DNA from: Desulfofustis sp. PB-SRB1
GTDB taxonomy: Bacteria > Desulfobacterota > Desulfobulbia > Desulfobulbales > Desulfocapsaceae
Length of the DNA stretch: 64,000 nt
Direction of reading: 5' to 3'
Assembly: GCA_016722945.1 (NCBI GenBank)
Contig: JAEQMT010000010.1
Span: 1-64,000 of the forward strand
A program made the translations under genes and the position numbers. The notes beneath the pieces are model-generated. The model ran no database searches and was not told where the DNA came from. It was given only the letters and a program-made list of their open reading frames with translations. Numbering within the stretch: the stretch's first letter is position 1; each line of letters opens with the position of its first letter. Shown piece by piece: positions 8,548-15,538 of the stretch.

Positions 8548-8781
8548 GTGGTGACTTCAATATCAATTCGACTTGACGAGAATATTTCTCAAAGACTCAA
8601 TAACCTTTCAGCTAAAACTGGCCGCACTAAGTCGTATTATCTGCGAGAAATGATCGAACGGGGAATTGAGGACATGGAGGATTACTATCTTGCGATGACC
8701 GTGCGTGAGCGCATTCGCAAAGGAGAGGAGGCTGTCCATTCTGGTGCTGCTGTAAGGAGGGATCTTGACTTGGAAGATTGA
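8548..8781 (+). CDS. RelB/CopG-type ribbon-helix-helix antitoxin
   Basis: A 77-residue protein with an N-terminal beta strand TSISIRLDE and two helices (RLNNLSAKTGRTKSYYLREM), a MetJ/Arc DNA-binding fold. It has an acidic C-terminal tail that would cover the toxin. It is predicted to bind its own operator and neutralise the following RelE toxin. The start is taken as GTG 8548 (or GTG 8551) because GGGGGAGGAAC precedes it; the longer frame upstream has no homology. It overlaps the toxin gene by 17 bases. Confidence 0.82.
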   Translation: MVTSISIRLDENISQRLNNLSAKTGRTKSYYLREMIERGIEDMEDYYLAMTVRERIRKGEEAVHSGAAVRRDLDLED

Positions 8782-9034
8782 ATATTCTGACACGGCAAAA
8801 GGTCAACTCAGGAAGCTCGACAAACATATTGCTCATAAGATTTGTGACTACCTGGACGACGTAGCCAGCCTGGGTGATCCGCGCACGAAAGGAAAGGCAC
8901 TGAAAGGGCCCCTTGGAGGTCTTTGGCGTTATCGAGTAAAAGGGTGGAGGGTAATTTGTGATATCCAAACCAGGGAAGTGATTGTTTTGGTATTGACAAT
9001 TGATCACCGACGCAAAGTTTACGGAGGGCATTAG
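8765..9034 (+). CDS. relE: RelE/ParE-type toxin
   Basis: The 89-residue protein has the RelE fold pattern: WKIEYSDTAKGQLRKLDK, GDPRTKGKALKGPLGGLWRYRVKGWRVICDI and VLTIDHRRKVYGG. RelE proteins cut mRNA in the ribosomal A site; the C-terminal HRRKVY supplies the usual basic/aromatic catalytic residues. The start is a TTG inside the antitoxin gene (8765), so translation is coupled. It is paralogous to the toxin at 11318. Confidence 0.86.
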   Translation: MTWKIEYSDTAKGQLRKLDKHIAHKICDYLDDVASLGDPRTKGKALKGPLGGLWRYRVKGWRVICDIQTREVIVLVLTIDHRRKVYGGH

Positions 9035-9084
9035 ATCAATTTCCTGCCTGAAAATAATCATCACAAATATTACAAACCTCTTTA

Positions 9085-9222
9085 GGGAACCTTGAAAAAC
9101 GGCCTTTCCGCCCAATCTTCGCATTGCTCAAAAACTTTATCCTGGCAATATCAGCCCGGCCTGCGGCAAAATTTTCCTCGCGCCCTGATCTTGAACGAAA
9201 ACTCTCATTTTTCAAGGCTCCC
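9085..9222. repeat. 138-bp inverted-repeat element at the 3' end of the DUF2145 gene
   Basis: The element begins GGGAACCTTGAAAAA and ends with TTTTTCAAGGCTCCC, 14 of 15 matching as inverted repeats. TTA lies on both sides (9082-9084 and 9223-9225), a possible 3-bp target duplication. The right TTA is the stop codon (TAA on the minus strand) of the DUF2145 gene. A similar 40-bp end recurs at 63319-63358. No coding potential. Confidence 0.55.
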
Positions 9223-10023
9223 TTATGTATCAAGAGTAACCGCCAACACCGTATCAGCTAGCTGGTACTTCAGTAAAAAGTCGGCGATTGTGCTAAATGT
9301 CGCCGTTGCCGGTGGTCCGGAATGGTCTGATGCCGCTATCTCGCTGGTAAAAACAGAGCCCGCAAACAGCGTGAATGGGCTGATCTCAAGTGGCTGAGCG
9401 ACAAAGTAGGACCTGATACGATCCTTGATGGTCGGCACATCGGTTGTCTGATAGAGTGCCGCGATGATCACGTCAAGGGTGTGCTCGGTACAGTTCTGGT
9501 ACTGTGAGGTAAATGGATTGGCGATTGCCGAGTACTCTTCCACATGCAATTTTTCCAGCCCCTGTTCGCGGACAAGGTCGAGAACTCTTTTCTGCAGCTC
9601 TGGGTTGAGCAGGATCACGCCTGCCTCGAGCAGCTGAGCGCCGGAGAAAAAATCCACCGCGAAATCTTGAACAAGCTCACTTCTGTCTGGTTTGTCAGGC
9701 CGCTGATAGAGGTTGTAGAAGGCGTATCCCGGGATCTTTCTGCCATCTTCGGTGGTGATGTGGGAGTAGATGGCAATACCGACGTGGGTGTAGAGAACAG
9801 CCTGTGGCAACTTGTCCCGTGGACGGCCAACGCGGGCGACGAGGGCGACCCGCGCCCCGTGTTCGGCCAGAGTCTTCTCCACCTTTTTGGCAAAGCGAAT
9901 GATCTTATCCGGCTCATGAAAGAGCTGCTGGTTGTATTGGGTGCTTCCTGCCACACTGGGTGAGGCGCTTAGAACGATGAGCAAACCGAGCGCCCAGAGC
10001 GCGCTAAGCTGGACGGTCTTCAC
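9223..10023 (-). CDS. DUF2145-domain exported protein
   Basis: The 266-residue protein has an N-terminal signal peptide (KTVQLSALWALGLLIVLSA-SPSVAG, cleavage near 26), so it is exported. The body matches the DUF2145 family as I remember it: LPQAVLYTHVGIAIYSHI, GYAFYNLYQ, DFFSGAQLLEAGVILLNPELQ and NCTEHTLDVIIAALY. No biochemical role is known; the conserved Cys and His residues (NCTEH) hint at an enzyme, perhaps of the NlpC/papain-like fold. It lies 114 bp downstream of, and on the same strand as, a small secreted protein, with a hairpin between. An AGGAGA-like site precedes the start. Confidence 0.78.
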   Translation of the reverse strand: MKTVQLSALWALGLLIVLSASPSVAGSTQYNQQLFHEPDKIIRFAKKVEKTLAEHGARVALVARVGRPRDKLPQAVLYTHVGIAIYSHITTEDGRKIPGYAFYNLYQRPDKPDRSELVQDFAVDFFSGAQLLEAGVILLNPELQKRVLDLVREQGLEKLHVEEYSAIANPFTSQYQNCTEHTLDVIIAALYQTTDVPTIKDRIRSYFVAQPLEISPFTLFAGSVFTSEIAASDHSGPPATATFSTIADFLLKYQLADTVLAVTLDT

Positions 10024-10057
10024 ATCTTTCTCCTGATGGTTGCCAAGGTAGCGAGAG

Positions 10058-10087
10058 GACCCGCCCCGGGATGAATCGAGGCGGGTC
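10058..10087 (-). terminator. Hairpin between the secreted-protein gene and the DUF2145 gene
   Basis: GACCCGCC (10058-10065) pairs perfectly with GGCGGGTC (10080-10087) across a 14-nt loop. There is no T-run on the minus strand, so it is more likely a processing or attenuation hairpin within a two-gene transcript than a full terminator. Confidence 0.4.
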
Positions 10088-10137
10088 TTCTCACGACAGG
10101 TTTGTGGCTTTCTGATGCCTACCGGAACGTGAAAAGA

Positions 10138-10485
10138 TCAAGGGGCTGTTTTCAGGGCCTCATCCGGGGGACGGCCGGTTGTGAGCACCTCATCGGTGAT
10201 CTCCAGTGGCCTACTGGCTGGCGCCGTCGCCACATCATGGAGTCCCTCCGCGATGGCCCCACCGACCTGGCCGACGGCCTCTACCGCGTAGAACGGAACC
10301 GCCGCCACCGCCGAGACCACCTGGCCGGTTGCGGCGATGGAGTTGGCGACGCTTGCCCCGGAGTGGGCGCTGGCTGCTCCAGACTCATTGAGCGCATGAC
10401 CGCTGTAGGTCCGTGCTGCATGGCTGCTGACAGAAAAGACGCAGAGTGCGGCAATGGCCAGCAGTAGTGTTTGGAATCGTATCAT
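10138..10485 (-). CDS. Small secreted Ala/Ser/Val-rich protein
   Basis: The 115-residue product has a clear signal peptide (MIRFQTLLLAIAALCVFSVSSHA) and a low-complexity body rich in Ala, Val, Ser and Gly (GASVANSIAATGQVVSAVAAV ... EAVGQVGGAIAEG). The start is placed at the ATG at 10485 because an AAGGAGG ribosome site precedes it. It is the first gene of a two-gene minus-strand unit with DUF2145. I do not recognise a family; similar small proteins next to DUF2145 genes are known to me from other proteobacteria. Confidence 0.65.
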   Translation of the reverse strand: MIRFQTLLLAIAALCVFSVSSHAARTYSGHALNESGAASAHSGASVANSIAATGQVVSAVAAVPFYAVEAVGQVGGAIAEGLHDVATAPASRPLEITDEVLTTGRPPDEALKTAP

Positions 10486-10763
10486 AACATCCTCCTTGTG
10501 TTGTCGTGGCATGATTGCCCTTACTGTAAGGTTCCAAAGCAGGATGTATGCCAATAATGATATTTGTATAAAGTATTGATATTAATTAAGAAATAATTTT
10601 CTGTGCCAAAAATCCTTGGGAGGCAGTGTACGTAATATGTCTCTAACCAATACAAATTATGTAGAGCTGAACGGGAGCAGAAAGAGCAATACGACCAATA
10701 CGGGGGTGTCATACCTGAATTTCTTCTTTTTTGTCTGTGAGGTATGATCTCCGTCTTGATTAA

Positions 10764-10994
10764 ACCATCCGCGGCAGCATTGGATGGCAACCCGGCACCG
10801 CCTTTTCGCAGTCCGCGTGGCTGCCGGTCCTGCGCGCCCTGGGGGCGCAGGTATGGTCCGGAAAACTATTGTGGGTAAGCGGCGCGATGAGCAAATTCGA
10901 TGGGCAGGGCAATATCACTGATGATCGCCTGAAGGAGCAGCTGAGCGCATACATGCGTGGCTTTACGGAATTTGTCGCCATGCTGAAAAAATAG
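10764..10994 (+). pseudogene. NADPH-dependent FMN reductase, C-terminal fragment
   Basis: After a stop at 10761-10763 the plus frame reads GSIGWQPGTAFSQSAWLPVL, then ALGAQVWSGKLLWVSGAM, FDGQGNITDDRLKEQLSAYM and ends FVAMLKK at a TAG. This is the C-terminal third of an NAD(P)H-dependent FMN/azo/chromate reductase (SsuE/ChrR superfamily). The N-terminal flavin-binding part is absent, so this is a relic. The remaining 10486-10763 is AT-rich and I see no gene in it; 10717-10760 resembles 17094-17140 (a short dispersed repeat). Confidence 0.68.
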
Positions 10995-11061
10995 GTGTTG
11001 GAGTATGGCGATTAATAGGCCACCGGCGACCCTCAGTTTTCAGGTTACAAAAAGCCCTTGT

Positions 11062-11089
11062 TGTATTACACTGTACTGCATGTAATACA
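11062..11089. promoter_or_regulatory. Palindromic operator of the second relBE locus
   Basis: TGTATTAC (11062-11069) and GTAATACA (11082-11089) are a perfect 8-bp inverted repeat with a 12-nt spacer, 23 bp before the antitoxin start. This is the expected autorepressor site of a ribbon-helix-helix antitoxin. The half-site TATTAC is shared with the region upstream of the first relBE locus. Confidence 0.65.
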
Positions 11090-11112
11090 ATATCTGCCTA
11101 TTGGAGGCCCCG

Positions 11113-11334
11113 ATGACTTTGACTGTTCGATTACCGGACGAAATTAATAGCCGCCTCACCTCCCTTGCCCAACAAACGGGGAGATCGAAAAGCTTTTATG
11201 TCAGAAAGGCCATCGAGGAGAAACTTGAGGATTTGGAAGATTTATACCTTGGCTTGGCGATGTTGGAGAACGTCAAATCAGGGAAAGAAGAGGTCTTGAG
11301 TTCTGAGGAAATGTGGAGTGGCGTGGACGATTAA
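11113..11334 (+). CDS. RelB/CopG-type antitoxin, second locus
   Basis: A 73-residue ribbon-helix-helix protein (MTLTVRLPDEINSRLTSLA, then QTGRSKSFYVRKAIEEKLED) with a C-terminal acidic tail. It is a clear paralogue of the antitoxin at 8548 (same K/R-S-Y/F-Y motif and EDLEDLYL/EDMEDYYL). The ATG at 11113 follows TTGGAGG, which decides the start over the TTG at 11101. It overlaps the toxin by 17 bases, as in the first locus. Confidence 0.85.
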   Translation: MTLTVRLPDEINSRLTSLAQQTGRSKSFYVRKAIEEKLEDLEDLYLGLAMLENVKSGKEEVLSSEEMWSGVDD

Positions 11335-11599
11335 GTACACCAAAACCTTTCAGAAAGAGATCCGAAAATTAGACCGACCGATTCAAAACAAGGTGAAATC
11401 GTTCTTCGATGAATTAGTGACGACAGGCAATCCGCGCGGTAAGGGGAAACCATTAACTCAAAACCTTTCTGGACTCTGGCGGTATCGGATCGAGGATTTC
11501 AGGATCGTCTGCGCGATACAGGAAGATGAATTGTTGGTTCTCGTCCTCAGGATAGGCCATAGAAGCAAAATCTATCGAAAAAACACTCTTACGAGGTAG
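11318..11599 (+). CDS. relE: RelE/ParE-type toxin, second locus
   Basis: The 93-residue toxin starts at GTG 11318 inside the antitoxin gene. The family pattern is WTIKYTKTFQKEIRKLDRPI, NPRGKGKPLTQNLSGLWRYR, FRIVCAI and VLRIGHRSKIYRK, with the C-terminal basic/tyrosine residues expected for ribosome-dependent mRNA cleavage. Sequence and gene overlap mirror the locus at 8548-9034, so one arose from the other or both entered with mobile DNA. Confidence 0.87.
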   Translation: MAWTIKYTKTFQKEIRKLDRPIQNKVKSFFDELVTTGNPRGKGKPLTQNLSGLWRYRIEDFRIVCAIQEDELLVLVLRIGHRSKIYRKNTLTR

Positions 11600-11791
11600 C
11601 AGGGAGAGCCTTAGGCCGGCCTGGTATGACCAGTTCCAGGTGGTGCCTGGTAAAATATCGTATTTCAAGACGTGCCCCCGTCCGCCCCTCCTCCTGCTCT
11701 GTTGCCCATCTCGATGAATGCGTTACTGTATTTTATATGAGCTGCCGTTTGGCGGTTCGCACACCAAACACGCAACCACGAGGTGAAAGCC

Positions 11792-12148
11792 ATGGAAACC
11801 GAGAACAGGCTTGCGGATCTCAGCTTTGATGATGAAGGATTTCTTGAAGAAAATCAGCAATGGGACGAACAAATCGCCCTCCAGATTGCCAGACGCGAAG
11901 GATTAGATTCCCTTGATTCTGAACAGTTGGACATTATCAAGACCCTTCGCTCCCACTATCAAAAGCATCATAATTTCCCGATTCTGGCAAGCATCTGCAA
12001 GAAGGTGGGAAGCCGCTGGCGTGATTGTGTGGCGCGGGATTTCCATAACCCCATGATCGCCTGGAAAATAGCCGGGCTGCCCAAGCCCCCTAATATTTTC
12101 TTCAGCAGTTTTGACGGCGAGCATTATGTAGCCAATCCCAACTATTAG
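11792..12148 (+). CDS. DsrC/TusE-family protein lacking both redox cysteines
   Basis: The 118-residue protein has the DsrC/TusE fold pattern: FDDEGFLEENQQWDEQIA, EQLDIIKTLRSHYQKHHNFP and the C-terminal WKIAGLPKPPN. In DsrC the end reads ACKMAGLPKPTGCV, and the two cysteines carry the sulfur. Here the first is replaced by Trp (AWKIAGLPKP) and the C-terminal arm is a different, longer tail (FFSSFDGEHYVANPNY) with no Cys. Two other cysteines (SICKKVG, RDCVARD) sit elsewhere. It therefore cannot act as a DsrC trisulfide carrier in the usual way and is more likely a regulatory or divergent relative. The ATG at 11792 follows GAGGTG. It stands alone, flanked by a toxin-antitoxin locus and a strong hairpin. 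Confidence 0.8.
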   Translation: METENRLADLSFDDEGFLEENQQWDEQIALQIARREGLDSLDSEQLDIIKTLRSHYQKHHNFPILASICKKVGSRWRDCVARDFHNPMIAWKIAGLPKPPNIFFSSFDGEHYVANPNY

Positions 12149-12157
12149 TACATCGTG

Positions 12158-12198
12158 GCGGGCCGCGGACGGTGTGATTCGCCTGTGCCGCGGCCCGC
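12158..12198. terminator. Strong GC hairpin after the DsrC-like gene
   Basis: GCGGGCCGCGG (12158-12168) and CCGCGGCCCGC (12188-12198) form a perfect 11-bp stem with a 19-nt loop, 9 bp after the stop. No T-tract follows directly, so it may be a Rho-aided terminator or an mRNA 3' stabiliser. Confidence 0.5.
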
Positions 12199-12347
12199 GG
12201 GTACTTTCACCCGAAAACTTTCTACGATGTTCAGTATAAATCACCAACTATTCAGTAGGTTAAGAACCCGGTAACCGATACGGCCCTGAAGTTCGGGGCG
12301 ATAGCCGGGCAGTGGTGTGTCTCGTTATTTTCGCTGCTCTAATACCT

Positions 12348-12480
12348 GATGGCTTCGTAAAAACTCCAATTACGGTCATTACGGAGTTGAATCGAAATCC
12401 ATAATTATTTGAAATTACTGGATTCCCGCTTTCGCGGGAATGACGTTAGCAAGCAAATTCAAGGTTTTTACGATTTCATC
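12348..12480. repeat. GATG/CATC element type A, copy 1 (short form)
   Basis: The 133-bp non-coding element has ends GATGGCTTCGTAAAAA and, read inward from the right, GATGAAATCGTAAAA. The perfect 6-bp direct repeat ATACCT flanks it (12342-12347 and 12481-12486). The interior carries the hairpin GATTCCCGC-TTTC-GCGGGAAT. See the copies at 20663, 36939, 38970, 39235 and 54898. Confidence 0.85.
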
Positions 12481-12488
12481 ATACCTAA

Positions 12489-14019
12489 CCCTACAACGAA
12501 AGTTATTTAAAATCCTTTAATGATCGAAGGCGTCGTCTTCGATGCGAAAGATACGCCCTGTGATTCTTAACCTGCACGCTCTCAATCAGCGCCAACATTG
12601 TCATGGCGTCATAGTGGGCGATTGGCAGAACCGTTTCAATCAACATCCTAAGCTGCGACAGAGTAATAGACGGCGTTTTTTTCCCCCAACCGTATCTTGA
12701 GGTGCCAAAGAAAAAAATGCCCCAGCATACATGTCAGAATATGATGATTCCAGCCGGAATATTTGCGAACTTCATAGTGGTCCATCCCCAGCTCTGTTTT
12801 CGTTTCTTCAAAGCATTGCTCAATAGCCCACCGCACTCCGCTCAGCCAGACAAACTTTGCAAGGCGAGTGCTTACCGGGGCGTTGCTGATAAAAAACGAA
12901 TATTCCGGCTTGGGGCCGAGCGTTCGCTTGATGACCAACCACACTTCCTTTTCCGGCAATCCATCTTTTGACAATACAACCCGGCGCTTGGTGAATTCAT
13001 ACACAATAGGGCCTTTGGTGCCTTCGGAGACCTTTCGCCTGTACCAGAAGAAATCATTGATGCTTTTGGCAAGGTCGATGAACGCAATGGGGGCCTTTGA
13101 GGTATCTTCCAGAATTTTCCTGGTTTTGACCGTGCCCTTGTATTTGTATGTTTTTTCCCTGACGACGGGTCTTTTCAGCCAACAACGGGTGTCACTGGCC
13201 ATGGATACAAAATAGGTGATCCCGGGAAGCCGATCAACCGCATTGATAAATTCGGGGCTTGAGCCATACAGGCTGTCGGTGGCAATGTATTTGAATGGAA
13301 GTATCCCCTCGTCTCGAATTGCAGTAAACATCTCAACCGCCAGTTGCGGTTTGGTTTTGAACTTGATGTTTTCGGGTAAAGCGCATTTTTCCCGTTTTGC
13401 GGCATAGTCTTTTCGCGAACCATTTCTCTGGAATAAAAAGCCGCTTGTCAATCAGGGCGTACCCCTGGGGGGAGGCATACGCCGCGAATACACCGACCTG
13501 ACAATTATCCACCTTTCCAATGGTGCCACAGTATTGCCTGGCTACACCAATCGAGTCGGATCCTTTTTTCACAAAACCAGATTCATCGAAAATGAGAATG
13601 CCGTTTGGATCACCCATATCATCATTAACCAAAGTACGATACTTGCGGCTTATTTTATCTTCATCCCATTCCGCGACACTGATAAACCGCTGCATTGCTC
13701 GTATATTTCCGCCTGTGATATTAACGGCGATCGGTTCAATCGACTTCCTTTCAAGCTCACTGAATTGGCCGGCCATGTAATTAAAAAAATGCCCCCGCGA
13801 CTCACTCCGGTGGAAACAGTCGGCAAAAATCTCATGATACCCTTCAAGTTCGGAATAAAAACCATCAATATCTTTTGTGGTGATCGAGAATTTCGGTATT
13901 TCGTACGTGTGCTCACCGGAACGAATTGACGACAACATAGGCCCACCTCCATGGTTTGGGTTATGTTGCGCAGTGTTACATATTGTGGCTATGATGTCAA
14001 TATAAGTTTCGTTGTAGGG
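12489..14019 (-). mobile_element. IS701-family insertion sequence, inactivated by a frameshift
   Basis: The 1531-bp element has inverted ends CCCTACAACGAAAGTTAT (left) and CCCTACAACGAAACTTAT (right, read inward) and the 4-bp direct repeat CTAA (12485-12488 and 14020-14023), as IS701 elements make. The left duplication overlaps that of the adjacent GATG/CATC element copy 1. The only gene, the transposase, is frameshifted. Confidence 0.85.
12648..13938 (-). pseudogene. IS701 transposase, frameshifted near 13410-13418
   Basis: The N-terminal half is read from 13938 (ISRKYRTLVNDDMGDPNGI, FDESGFVKKGSDSIGVARQY, GKVDNCQVGVFAAYASPQGY, RLFIPEKWF). The C-terminal half is in another frame up to 12648 (KFKTKPQLAVEMFTAI, IATDSLYGSSPEF, VRWAIEQCFEETKTELGMDH). 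The frames meet just after the codons for EKWF. All DDE regions are present in one frame or the other, so a single small indel inactivated it. Confidence 0.85.
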
Positions 14020-14119
14020 CTAATGACGGCTGGGACACACTCTGTTCCTCATTTCTGTTTTTCCCTTCAGTCGGATTTTTGAAAACATGCTATAGTGGCG
14101 CCCCACCTGTGGTGAGCGT

Positions 14120-15514
14120 TTGATTCAAAAACCCTTAAAGAGGTATGTGACTGATATGAAAGGTCTTGCAACACCGTGGGAAACACTCAGTGAATTGACT
14201 GCCGCCGGGACGAAATCGGCAATCATCGATTTTCTTGACCTGCTGGGTGCAGACGAGAGTGCGCGGGCGATTTCGCGCCTTTCGGAGGAAGGACGGCATC
14301 AGCTCTTTTCCAGGCTGGGTCCGGAGGAGGCCGCCAGCCTCATCGAGGGGTTCAGTGACACCCAGGCGGCCGATATCGTCGAGAATATGCCACTCGAGCA
14401 GGCGGCGGCAATCCTCGATGAGCTGCCCAGCGATCAACTGGCGGATGTCCTCGCCGAGATGCAGGACGGTGCCAGCGAGTCGATCCTTGCCAGCATGGAG
14501 AAGGAGGGCGCCGCCGAGGCCCGGATGCTGATGACCTATGCCCCGGATTGTGCAGGCGGCCTGATGATCTCAGAATTCCTGGCGTTCAGGGCGGAGGACA
14601 CCATCCGGGATGTGCTCAAGGATCTACAGGAAAATCAGCAAAAGTATAACAGCTATAATGTCCAGTATTTTTATGTGGTGGATTCCGGCGGCCGGCTGAC
14701 CGGCGTGATGCGCATGCACAACCTGCTGTTTTACTCGCGGGAGACGCAACTGGGCGACATCATGATCACGTCGCCGCTGTCGCTGCCGGACACCGCTTCT
14801 CTCAATGAATTGAAGAATTTTTTCGACGAGCACAAGCTGTTCGGCGTGCCGGTTGTCGATGGTGACCGGCGTCTGGTGGGAGTCGTTCTCCCCAGTGCCG
14901 TGGAGGAGGAGTTCAACAAACAGAAAACCAAGGCGTTTCTGCGGTTGAGCGGTATCATCGGCGGCGAAGAATTCCGCACCATGCCGCTGATGGCCAGATC
15001 CGGGCGCCGGTTGTCGTGGCTGAGCATGAATATCGTGTTGAATATTATCGCGGCAAGCGTTATCGCCCTCTACCAGGACACCCTGGCAGCAGCCATAACC
15101 CTGGCGGTGTTTCTTCCCATGGTCAGCGATATGAGCGGCTGCTCGGGCAATCAGGCGGTCGCCGTTTCGATGCGGGAGCTGGCGCTGGGCCTGGTGAAGC
15201 CCGGCGAGATTGTATGGGTTGTGCTCAAAGAGGCGCGGGTCGGCATCATCAATGGGGTGGTGTTGGGAATCCTGCTTGGCCTGGTTGCATTTTTATGGCA
15301 GAAAAACGTGTGGCTCGGGCTCGTCGTGGGTGGGGCGCTGGCGGCAAACACGCTTGTCTCGGTGATGCTGGGCGGCGCCTTGCCGCTCCTGCTCAAACGG
15401 TTGAAGATGGATCCCGCCCTGGTTTCAAGCCCGCTGTTGACCACGGTAACCGATATGTGCGGTTTCTTTTTTGTGCTCAGCTTTGCGGCGGCGGTCCTGC
15501 CGAAACTCACCTAA
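14120..15514 (+). CDS. mgtE: MgtE-type magnesium transporter
   Basis: The 464-residue protein has MgtE architecture: a helical N domain (residues ~20-125, with repeats such as LGPEEAASLIEGF and LEQAAAILDELPSDQLADVL), a CBS pair (~140-260) and five membrane helices (~290-464) with the signature SGCSGNQAVAVSMRELALG. It is a Mg2+ channel gated by cytosolic Mg2+ through the N and CBS domains. The longest frame starts at TTG 14120; an ATG at 14156 with AAAGAGGT upstream is an equally good start. No M-box riboswitch is visible upstream. It converges on an MFS gene with only 24 bp between. Confidence 0.93.
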   Translation: MIQKPLKRYVTDMKGLATPWETLSELTAAGTKSAIIDFLDLLGADESARAISRLSEEGRHQLFSRLGPEEAASLIEGFSDTQAADIVENMPLEQAAAILDELPSDQLADVLAEMQDGASESILASMEKEGAAEARMLMTYAPDCAGGLMISEFLAFRAEDTIRDVLKDLQENQQKYNSYNVQYFYVVDSGGRLTGVMRMHNLLFYSRETQLGDIMITSPLSLPDTASLNELKNFFDEHKLFGVPVVDGDRRLVGVVLPSAVEEEFNKQKTKAFLRLSGIIGGEEFRTMPLMARSGRRLSWLSMNIVLNIIAASVIALYQDTLAAAITLAVFLPMVSDMSGCSGNQAVAVSMRELALGLVKPGEIVWVVLKEARVGIINGVVLGILLGLVAFLWQKNVWLGLVVGGALAANTLVSVMLGGALPLLLKRLKMDPALVSSPLLTTVTDMCGFFFVLSFAAAVLPKLT

Positions 15515-15538
15515 GCGTGATCGTGCCGACCAAGGGGT

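Noticed and set aside
12158-12198. Possible attachment or recombination site at the perfect GC hairpin.
   Set aside because: No integrase gene or duplicated core is nearby; a transcription-end hairpin explains it better.
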